Shown piece by piece: positions 1-7,680 of a stretch of DNA of 64,000 nt. Source of the DNA: Cycas panzhihuaensis. Lineage: Eukaryota > Cycadophyta. The translations under genes and the position numbers were made by a program. The DNA lies in contig CM041465.1 in the NCBI GenBank assembly GCA_023213395.1, positions 109,437,741 through 109,501,740 of the forward strand, in the 5' to 3' direction. Each line of letters opens with the position of its first letter. The stretch's first letter is position 1. A model generated the notes under the pieces. The model saw only the letters and a program-made list of their open reading frames with translations. It ran no database searches and was not told the origin of the DNA.

Positions 1-712
1 GTATTTGTGGAGGTCACTTTGGGGGCCAGTCTATGGCTCAGAGGATCCTTTGCATGGGTTATTTCTGGCTGTCCCTTTTTAAGGATGCTTACGCCTTTGC
101 TCTAAAATATCGACGATGTCAGGAACACGCCAATATTTCCCATATGCCTTCTGAGGCCTTACATCCCATTGTTTCACCATGGCCTTTTGCTCAGTGGGGA
201 CTAGACCTCATTGGGGCTATCTCCCCACCTTTTTCGTCGTAGCACAAGTTTATCTTGACTACCACGGAGTATTTCACCAAATGGGCAGAGGCCATCCCCT
301 TGATCACTACCCCTCGTAAAATGATAGCCACGTTCATTTACCAACACATCATTTACCGTTTTAGGATTCTTGACATCCTAATCACTGACAATGGAACTCC
401 TTTCTGTAATAATGAGATGGATGAGCTTTGTGAGAAGTTTAAAATTTCTTACAAGACTTCCTCTCCTTACTACCCTTAGGCAAATGGCTAGGTGGAGTCT
501 TTCAATAAGACTCTCATCAACATTCTTAAGAAAACCGTTGCTCAATCCCAAAAGGATTGGCACCTTCAGCTGCCCTCCACTTTGTGGGCTTACCGCACCT
601 CTATTTGTTCCGCCACGGTAATGACCTCGTTCTCCCTAGTCTATGGTACTGAGGTGGTACTCCCGCTGGAGGTGGAGATTCCTTCCTTGCAAGTCTCCCT
701 TTGAGGTCTTAT
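1..712 (+). pseudogene. Gypsy integrase, extra upstream copy (broken)
   Basis: This is a core integrase segment that would insert element cDNA into the chromosome. Readable parts are the second half of the zinc-binding module (CQEHANISHMP near 118-147), the catalytic Asp region GLDLIGAI (about 205-228), the second Asp in ITDNGTPF (about 381-404) and the Glu region, where the usual QANGQVESF has both Gln codons changed to TAG (478 and 490). It is nearly the same sequence as 2,060-2,770 of the same element and lies upstream of RT, where integrase does not belong. It is therefore one arm of an internal duplication rather than a separate gene. It has no start codon of its own. Confidence 0.85.
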
Positions 713-765
713 CGATGAAGAGTCATGTATTTGGAGTTTCCCCTTGCGAGTTTCCCTTTGAGGTC
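687..765 (+). repeat. Duplication junction between integrase and RT
   Basis: The integrase copy ends and RT begins here without the intervening antisense gene and LTR. The short motif TTTGAGGT ends two similar 18-19 bp stretches (about 686-704 and 745-763). TTTGAGGT occurs both in the integrase tail and just before the RT block 'MDGFSGYNQIQ' in sister elements (E5 at 59,519-59,526). This is the expected footprint of template switching or unequal exchange at microhomology. Confidence 0.65.
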
Positions 766-1765
766 CCTAATGGACGGCTTCTCTGGCTATAACCAGATTC
801 AAATTTCTCCTGAAGACTGCCACAAGATGGCCTTCACTACACCTTAGGGTACCTTCGCCTACAAGGCGATGCCCTTTGGTCTTAAGAATGCAGGCACTAC
901 TTACCAAAGAGCCATGCATTTCATTTTCCATGACCTCATTGATAATACATTGGAGGTCTTCATGGATGATATGATGGGTCTCTCCCGTGTCAGGGCCCAC
1001 CATCCATCCGACTTGCGTGCCATCTTTTTACAATACCGCAAGTATCATATTAGTTTAAATCTGCTTAAGTGTGTGTTTACCGTTACCTTGGGTAAACTCC
1101 TTGGGTTCCTTGTGTCTAAAAAAGGAATCCAGATTGACCCTGACAAGGTCAGGGCAATCCTTGACATGCTGCCACCTAGAACTCAATGATAGATTAAGTC
1201 GTTTCTAGGAAGGCTCAGTTTTCTTAGGTGCTTCTTAGCAGACTTCGCTGTGAGCGCTAAATCCCTCACGAACCTATTGAAGAAGGAAGCTCCTTTTACC
1301 TGGTTCGACAAGACCCAAAAGGCCTTCGAAGGACTTAAGGAAGCCCTTGCTTCCGCTCCTATGTTGGCATCTCCTTGATTCGATAGGCCCTTTGTCCTAT
1401 ACACCTTGACGACTAACCAGTCCTTGGGCGCTATGCTAGCTCAGGAGGATGACTTAGGAACCGAGAGAGCTATACATTTCATCAGTCGCATGCTCGTGGC
1501 TGCTGAGCTTAATTATTCCCCCGCTGAGAAGGAGTACCTCTCCTTGTTCCATGCGAACAAGAAGTTCAGACACTACTTGCTTGGCAACACCACCAAGCTG
1601 ATCGTTCAATCTGATCCCTTGCGATACTTGCTGACTCGTTCAGATTTGATGAGTAGGGCCGGTCATTAGGCTATCCTACTTCAAGAATTTGACCTCCATA
1701 TCGTCAACTGGAAATCAAAGAAGGGAATGGTAGTGGCTGAGCAACTCGCGGATGCCCCTATCCCT
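766..1765 (+). pseudogene. Gypsy reverse transcriptase and RNase H (broken)
   Basis: RT copies element RNA into DNA and the adjacent RNase H removes the RNA strand. RT begins at MDGFSGYNQIQISPED (about 769), includes MPFGLKNAGTTYQRAM, and has the catalytic box FMDD at 959-970, where most gypsy elements have Y/F-V/I-D-D. The sister copies also read FMDD, so it belongs to the lineage. RNase H runs from about 1,390: the first catalytic Asp region is TTNQSLGAMLAQ (Asp replaced by Asn), the Glu lies in SPAEKEYLSL and the second Asp in VQSDPLRYLL. In-frame stops occur at 845-847, 1,186-1,188 and 1,667-1,669. The N-terminal RT fingers are missing, lost at the duplication junction. Confidence 0.9.
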
Positions 1766-3103
1766 AACTCCTTTGGTGCCCCCGTTGACGACTCTCTCCC
1801 TGATGAGTCTATCTTGACGATTCAGGGAGTCTCTCCCCATCCACTCATCAACAATGAGTGGTATGGTGACATAGGGTAGTAACTTACGCAGCAGCAATAC
1901 AGCCCCGATGCTAGTAGCAAACTTAGATCCCGTATCTGGACTTCTGCTCGGCAATACCTCCTCATGGATGAGGTATTGTAGAAGAGGTCCTTCGATGGGA
2001 TCCTCCTCCGCTGCATCACTACTAACGAAGCTGACCAGGTACTTCATGAATGCCACCAAGGTATTTGTGGAGGTCACTTTGGGGGGCAGTCTATGGCTCA
2101 GAGGATCCTTCGCATGGGTTATTTCTAGCTGTCCCTTTTCAAGGATGCTCACGCCTTTGCTCTGAAATGTTGGCGATGTCAGGAACATGCCAACATTTCC
2201 CATGTGTCTTCCAAGGCCCTGCATCCCATTGTTTCACCATGGACTTTTGCTCAGTGGGGACTAGACCTTATTAGGGCTATCTCCCCATCTTGTTCATCGC
2301 AGCACAAGTCTATCTTGACTGCCACAGAGTATTTCACCAAATGGGCAAAGGCCATCCCCTTGATCACTACCCCTGGTAAAATGATAGCTACATTCATTTA
2401 CCAACATATCATTTATCGTTTTGGGATTCTGAATGTCCTAATCACTGAAAATGGAACTCCTTTCTGTAATAAGGAGATGGATGAGCTTTATGACAAGTTC
2501 AAAATTTCTCACAAGACTTCCTCCCCTTACTACCCTTAGGCAAATGGCCAGGTGGAGTCTTTCAATAAGACTCTCATCAACATTCTCAAGAAAACCGTTG
2601 CTCAATCCTAAAAGGATTGGCACCTTCAGCAGCCCTCCGCTTTGTGGGCTTCCCACACCTCTATTCGTTCCACCACGAGAATGACCCCGTTCTCCCTGGT
2701 CTATAGTACCGAGGCGGTACTCCCGCTGGAGGTGGAGATTCCTTCCTTGCGAGTCTCCCTTCGAGGTCTCATTGACGAAAAGTCGATCCATCAGGCTCAC
2801 CTTCTGGACCTCGATGCTTTGGATGAGAGACGCTTAGCTGCTTATCAGGCTAACCTGGCATCCAAAGCTCGCTCACAAAGGACTTATGATAAACATCTTT
2901 GTTCCCATCCTTTATTTCCTGGGGACCACGTCCTCAAGCTCGAGTATCTCCATGATCGCTTGACCAAATTTAAACCTTGATGGGTTGGTCCTTTCATCAT
3001 TATCGAATCCCTTGGTAATGGTGCCTACAGGATAGCCACCCTAAAAGAGCTTGAATTTGAGAAAGTTGTTAATGGGAGATTCCTTAAGAAGTTTTACGCA
3101 TGA
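1766..3103 (+). pseudogene. Gypsy integrase, normal copy (broken)
   Basis: Full-length integrase region following RNase H, in its usual place. It has the N-terminal HHCC zinc module (HECHQGICGGHF near 2,046 and CQEHANISHV near 2,180) and the catalytic core with Asp in GLDLIRAI and Asp in ITENGTPF (D to E change). The Glu is in NGQVESFNK, and the preceding Gln is a TAG at 2,537-2,539. The C-terminal GPF/Y module (VGPFIIIESLGNGAYRIA) ends at FYA followed by TGA (3,101-3,103). Stops such as the TAG at 2,126-2,128 sit at Trp or Gln codons. The pol frame ends here. Confidence 0.9.
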
Positions 3104-3148
3104 TCTTTCGGCGATCTCTTCGCCCTGCTCTGAAATGAGCCTAAACTA

Positions 3149-3205
3149 CCATCTTAGGTTATCCCCATTCTTCCCAACCATGGGTAGAATGGCAATTTAA
3201 GATGG
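3149..3205. promoter_or_regulatory. Conserved hairpin after pol stop (E1)
   Basis: An interrupted inverted repeat has three stacked helices: CCATCTTA (3,149-3,156) with TAAGATGG (3,198-3,205), CCATTCT (3,165-3,171) with AGAATGG (3,186-3,192), and CCC with GGG at the tip. The same structure with different arm sequences occurs at 45,415-45,467 (E6) and 61,901-61,956 (E5). It lies about 45 bp past the integrase stop, between convergent pol and antisense genes, so an RNA 3'-end or stability role is possible. That role is inference. Confidence 0.7.
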
Positions 3206-3751
3206 ATCCTTCTTCTTCTTTCTAGTTCCTTCCGTGGAACCTGCGTTCATGTACCTTCTCGGGAACTTTTGTCTTCCTACTTGGGCATTCCCCAATCAGG
3301 ACGACGCTTTGGAGCATCGTCACTCCTCTCTCCTACCTACTGTTTCCTTCGCATATTCTGCTATGCTCTTCCGCAGACGTGTATGCCACTCTATCCTCTA
3401 ACCTCACGCCTCTCTGTCATCTCCACTCATGACGTGTTTGTGTGCTCCCGTTAGACATATAGCCATACATGGAAGGAAACATGTACATCATATAATAAAA
3501 TATTCATAGCATAACATTTGCAACATACAAAATAAACATACATGTCATCCACACATGATATATACATAGCATCTCATATCCAAATGGAGTTCCAATTATG
3601 TCGTATATATATACATCCAAAAATCATGTCACATCATACATCTGGGAAGCCAGTGTCCTTACCGGGGGGGTACAATCATATGATCCTATATATGACCCCC
3701 TGGAGGCCCGTGCTTTTTCCTGTCAAAACCATATGTACATCTCCTACTCTA
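3206..3751. other. Spacer between convergent pol and antisense gene (E1)
   Basis: I see no gene here. The stretch around 3,255-3,330 (GGGAACTTTTGTCTTCCTAC and following, including the GGAGCATCGTCACTCC block) is shared with the same place in E6 (about 45,290-45,360) and E5 (about 61,998-62,075), so it is a conserved noncoding block. The part at 3,450-3,750 is AT-rich with ATAC/CATA-rich sequence. Confidence 0.6.
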
Positions 3752-5653
3752 CTACTGCCCCGCTCCTGGGGTACCATCTCCTGGTCTGTGTGATCCCTCT
3801 CCTGGGGACCACATCCCTCTGAGGCTCCTCCTGGGCCTCCACGCGCTGCCTTCCTCGCTCCCCTCATCTCGCGGTCGTCTTAGGGTTGTCACCGCCATGT
3901 GGGTATACATCCTGCTCTGACTCGACCTCGATGCCATCTGTGCTACTAACTGATTGTATCAGGCCTAGATACGATCCCTCTCCCCTCGGAGTCCCTCCTC
4001 TGTGACTCTGAGGTGCTCTGTCAGTACTGCTATCTAGACTCTGTTCTCGGCATCTCCGCCTGCTTTGCCCTGTGCCTCTAGAGCCTGCACCCGTCCACGT
4101 AGCTCATCCCTCTCGCGCCTTGCATCATCTCTCTCCTGCTATAGTTGTCCCCGGGATGTCATGTGCTCTTGGGACTCTGCGGCCTATATGTCTCTTGCCC
4201 TCACCAACAGAGCGAATGCCTCTATGTGGGCACCTGCTGCTTTGGGCTCATCTCCTGCCTGGATGGGCGGTTGCCCCTCTACATACACCTGAGGGAATAT
4301 CTCCCTTACCACAGCCTCTATCAATCTCTGGACCTCCGCTGCACCTCCCAATATAACATGTCATGTGTCAGTCTGTATCTCTCATATACCATGATCAAAC
4401 CAAATCAAATATCTATCTAGATGCCAAACGACTTAAGAAAAGGTTAGGTCTCACCTGCTGTGGCTGTCGGCTCCTCTAGTCATGCGACATCCTCCCCTCC
4501 TGGCTCTCCACTAGCTGCGGGTGCCTCATCCTCATGCACCTCCTCTGCCTGGGCCTCCCTCCTTGCAAGGACCGGCTCAACTCACGTCCCTCCGGATCCC
4601 CTCACTATCCGCAGCCTGCGGGCCCTAGTCACGGGTCCCATGCTCTCGTCCTGCGCTCCTGCTGGGCCTGCCTCTCCTCTGGTAGCCCCAGATGGACCCT
4701 CTGTGCCTCCTGTCGTCCCTAAGGGACCTGCCTCTCCTACATGTCGTGACGGGCTGGTCCCGTCTCCTCTATCATCTCCATCATCATCACCTGCGGGTGC
4801 TCCTACTCCGCCTGCCTCGTCATCACTGTCCCACCTCACTGTCCTATAGGGCTCTTCTATGTAGTCTGGTAGGGTGAGGAGGTGCAGTGATGTCGCCTCC
4901 ACCGATCGTGGGACATGGGCCCAGTCCTCTATCCCTCTCAACTGATTCTGCCACCTGTGGACCATCGGGGCCCACTTTGTGATGGGGTGTGGTCCCCCCA
5001 CTAGTGCCACTGCCACAAAATGATAAAAAAACCAACACTGTAGCAGTGTGCTATACGATAATCCACCTCTGCTGGTCATCCTGATCGTATCTAACTGGGT
5101 CATGAGGTTCGCCGCTATCAGGGTCGCCCAGTCCATCATTTCACCAGCTTCGTAGTGGCAAACTGCATCCAACCATCCACCCGATATCTCCCTATAGTTC
5201 TGTTTCTAGGAAAACTAGAACATAACGCATAGTATAACCAACTTCCTCACCCGGGGAATCCCTGACATCAATATGGTCTGGAGGGGAGCTCCCATCCGCT
5301 CCCATCTATCTGCTCCTATGAAGAACAGGGCTGCCTCCCTGTGTGCTACCTCGGTGCTAAGCAGCGTCCCGATCTCACCCGGCCTCCTCATGGGGTACTC
5401 CTAGTATCCGTCATATATCTCTTAGCGTGACCGTCACGTCACCTACCTGCGGTAAGTGGAACACATGTCTCTTCCTATCCCAATGGGATACTATATCGAC
5501 CAGTAACCTCTAATCTGATGCATACTGAGGTGTCTTGAGGGCCTTGTACAGGCCACACCTCTGCAGGATCTCCCTGTCCTCCTATGACACCATCTCCATG
5601 TTAACTCAACATGGCCATACCTACGTTCTCACAGTTATCCACTGCGATGACAG
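3752..5653 (-). pseudogene. Antisense plant mobile domain (PMD) gene of E1
   Basis: This gene runs opposite to pol. The PMD exon (5,653-4,455) reads AVIAVDNCENVGMAML, then LLVDIVSHWDRKRHVFHLP, then QVGDVTVTLRDI, matching the PMD pattern of a Trp-rich helix followed by FHLPxGEmTITLxDV. Next come GGLSYSTLLQCWFFYHF and PMVHRWQNQLRGIEDWAH, then an acidic Gly/Ala/Pro-rich tail. An intron at 4,454-4,345 (110 bp, AG|GTGAG to GAG) leads to a coiled-coil exon (REIFPQVYVEGQPPIQAGDEP, then heptad-like Gln/Glu/Arg sequence with CAG-to-TAG stops) and a basic end closing at 3,752. PMDs occur in plant silencing factors and in transposons; the function here is unknown. Stops and frameshifts near 5,600 make it a pseudogene. 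Confidence 0.85.
4345..4454 (-). other. Conserved intron of antisense PMD gene (E1)
   Basis: On the minus strand the donor is CAGCAG|GTGAGACC and the acceptor ATATTGGGAG|GTGCAG, giving 110 bp. The homologous introns in E3, E6 and E5 are 111, 109 and 114 bp and sit at the same codon, between the acidic linker and the coiled-coil exon. Confidence 0.75.
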
Positions 5654-5798
5654 CTTATCCATATCAAAAATGATCAAAGTTAGCTTTGTGTCAGTTATTA
5701 TCACTCCTTACCCTCTCAAAACCCTCGCTGCCTGTGATTTGGGGCTTTTTGGGCCCTTTTTGCCCTTTTTTTTGCTTGCCTGCCTTCGTATCGCACTA

Positions 5799-5820
5799 AA
5801 CTTAGCGGTACTGCTAAGTT
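5799..5820. repeat. Near-palindrome centred on GGTAC (E1 leader)
   Basis: Arms AACTTAGC and GCTAAGTT pair perfectly around GGTACT with one G-T wobble. It is the positional equivalent of 16,673-16,696 in E3 and 42,815-42,840 in E6. The arm bases differ there, yet they still pair (fully in E3, partly in E6). Confidence 0.75.
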
Positions 5821-5851
5821 CAGGGCGGGTCCCGCAGCGATCGGGTCCCGT

Positions 5852-5881
5852 GGTAATGATCACGGCACCGTGATCATTACC
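5852..5881. repeat. Perfect 14-bp inverted repeat (E1 leader)
   Basis: GGTAATGATCACGG (5,852-5,865) and CCGTGATCATTACC (5,868-5,881) are separated by only CA. The equivalent hairpins are 16,724-16,761 in E3 (14 of 15 pairs) and 42,757-42,782 in E6 (8-bp outer arms). Confidence 0.85.
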
Positions 5882-6317
5882 GCAGTACGAACGGCGATCC
5901 CCTAAAAGGGGGGATTTCTGCCTTGAAAACAAAAAAAAAATCTTCTAGTGGACCCTGTGGGGCCCACTGGGACTAGGGCTCCCTAACGCCCAGGTCCCTG
6001 CCTCTTTCTGGGTCTGATTCAGACTCCGAGAGGCCTCCAGTTGCCCGTAAGAGGCATTAAAACCACACAAAAATTACAAAAAACCAATAAAATTCAAACT
6101 TTAAAATGGGTTAGGTTCAGTGACATCCACTCACTGGATCCAGTATCGTTGTCGCCATATCGTCCTGTCGATCCAGCTGGCTCTCTCCGCTCTCCGATCC
6201 AATGATCTGATCTCCCCCCGTTTGCGTCCAAAGTTGGGCGGTGCTCCGCTGCGTAAGGGAATGGCTCTGGTTTCTCACGAGAGCCGGTGAAAATGAATCC
6301 ATTTTCTGCTTGATTTC

Positions 6318-6325
6318 CTTATATA
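6318..6325 (-). promoter_or_regulatory. TATA box of antisense PMD gene (E1)
   Basis: The minus strand reads GGGGCCC, spacer, then TATATAAGG. The same GGGGCCC...TATATAAG arrangement is at 17,196-17,203 (minus, E3) and 42,311-42,318 (plus, E6), always upstream of the PMD gene and in its direction. Conservation in three diverged copies supports a real core promoter. Confidence 0.7.
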
Positions 6326-6846
6326 GGTAGGGGCCCTAATAGGCACTTCTTTTGTTTTTAGCCCCGTGACAGCCGTTGAGACCATCCCGTTTCCCTGATT
6401 GCCTTTGCCTTCTGGCCCTGTCATCCATTGTACTTTCTTGACACCCTTTTTACGCTTCCTCGTAGGTGTATTTATGGTGCCTCATTTCTGCACTTTTTCC
6501 CTGAGCCTTTCCATCTCTTTTTGCATGCCACTCCCGTGCATGCCTAAGTTTATACTCATTTGGCTCGTTTCGTCACCCTAGACTCGTTTCCGTAGTCCTT
6601 TTTCGCTCTTGGGGTCCCCGAAAGGAATGCTCCCCCACCCGAGGGCATGTCTCGCTTCCCGAAGCGACCTTTTAGCGCCCGAGGAGGCTTTTTTTCCTCC
6701 GACCACTCTCTGCTGGTGATTGGACTGCTTGCTCTTACCCTGGGTAACCTCATTACTAGGTCCTCCTACCCTTTACGGCCACTTTTTGCTTGCCTTTCAA
6801 GTATTGCTTTCGTTATCTATTAACTACCAGGACTTTTGTGTCACCC
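6326..6846. other. Upstream promoter region between antisense gene and aRNase H (E1)
   Basis: I see no supported gene. The region is pyrimidine-rich on the plus strand and its blocks are shared with E3 (17,204-17,761) and E6 (41,795-42,310), for example the TAGGTGTATTTATGGYGCC block and GCATGCCTAAGTTTATACTC. It would serve both the antisense promoter and the aRNase H mRNA leader. Confidence 0.5.
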
Positions 6847-7269
6847 ATGTCCATCTATATCTTTACTAATGGCAGAAGCCGTGGTAACCTTGGACCTTCT
6901 ACCGTTGCATGGATTCTCCACAGCCCTTCTCGACATGATCTCCTCCACTCTAGGATCTTCCTCCCAGAGGCTACGAACAATGGAGCTAAATATGTAGTTG
7001 TTATCGAAGCCCTTACTGATGCTCTCTATTTCCATCACGGATCCATCATTTTGCTTTGTGACTCTCAAGTTATGGTGTCTCATCTCACCCAGGTTTACCA
7101 GGTGCGATGCCCTCACTTGAGGACTCTTGCTTCCACCGCCAGATCTCTCCTGGCCCGCTTCTCTTCCGTCGATATCCAGCATATTCCTCAGGCCCTCAAC
7201 ACTGAGGCAGATAATCTCGTTCACCTCATCCTTGAGCGTTGCCTTCCTCTCCTTACTGGTTGTCCCTGA
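6847..7269 (+). pseudogene. Archaeal-type RNase H (aRNH), separate reading frame (E1)
   Basis: This is a second RNase H of the kind Tat-group retrotransposons acquired. It begins at its own ATG (TCACCCATG), conserved in E3 and E6. The usual FTDGGSxGNPGPSATAWIL motif reads FTNGRSRGNLGPSTVAWIL, so the first catalytic Asp is Asn. The Glu motif NNEAEY reads NNGAKY, so the catalytic Glu is Lys. The second Asp (LLCDSQV) and the C-terminal NTEADNLVHLIL remain. The frame is open for 141 residues but the enzyme would be inactive. Its position after the antisense gene, detached from pol, is unusual. Confidence 0.85.
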
Positions 7270-7680
7270 GGTTTGTCTGGCCACCCTATCGCCTAAGCCC
7301 CAGGTCGTCTTACACTTCACTTTGTAACCCGTTCGCACCTCCAAAACCTAGCCGCTAATGAGGTTAAACTATGGCGACTACCCCTTGCTTACTCTTTACT
7401 TGATTACGCATGTCTTTGTGCATCTTTTGTGGTGGGGGTAGCCCCCTCACCTTTCCCATTTTTTACTCGGTTCCCAGGTGGCTCATAGGCAGCCCCTATG
7501 TTGTCTCCACCGCTACTTTTGTATCCACGCATTCCACCACAACACTCGTTGGCACCCTTGCCTACTGTTATGATCTTGATTGATATATCTATATACACAT
7601 GTGCTACTAACAATTGTGTTGCCAGCATTCGCCATCGCACCAGGCTTCCGAGTGGCAAGGCTCTGCTACCAAGGGGGCAG
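7270..7680 (+). other. 3' untranslated region with polypurine tract (E1)
   Basis: Noncoding, with blocks shared with E3 (GCCGCTAATGAGGTTAAA) and with E6 on its strand. It ends in the polypurine tract AAGGGGGCAG (7,671-7,680) directly before the LTR, where plus-strand DNA synthesis starts. E3 (TAGGGGGCAG at 18,582-18,591) and E6 (AAGGGGGCAA at 40,945-40,954) match. Confidence 0.8.

Larger units (their letters stand above)
5654..6317 (-). promoter_or_regulatory. Leader region of the antisense PMD gene (E1)
   Basis: Between the TATA box and the PMD exon lies a region homologous to 16,531-17,195 (E3) and 42,319-42,984 (E6). It contains a GTAAGG donor-like site near 5,708, an acceptor-like end before the PMD exon (mutated GGATAAG), a GTGAGTGG donor-like site near 6,130, and two strong palindromes. 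A Lys-rich open stretch (KKKGKKGPK near 5,770) may be exon-1 coding, but the frame is not kept in the sister copies, so it may be untranslated. Confidence 0.5.

Noticed and set aside
1-712. A separate gypsy element ending at 712
   Set aside because: The join to RT is in the same strand and family at a microhomology, with no LTR, polypurine tract or target duplication; internal duplication fits better.
1715-2224. 169-codon minus-strand frame
   Set aside because: Mirror of the integrase N-terminal region; no protein family resemblance.
3542-3822. Small plus-strand frames in the spacer after E1 pol
   Set aside because: Low-complexity ATAC/CATA sequence and overlap with the 3' end of the antisense gene; not conserved in E5 or E6.
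5535-5873. 112-codon open frame on the plus strand over the antisense leader
   Set aside because: It runs opposite to the conserved antisense unit, overlaps its palindromes, and has no counterpart in E3 or E6.
6841-7344. 167-codon minus-strand frame
   Set aside because: Mirror of the E1 aRNase H, whose motifs are clear on the plus strand.
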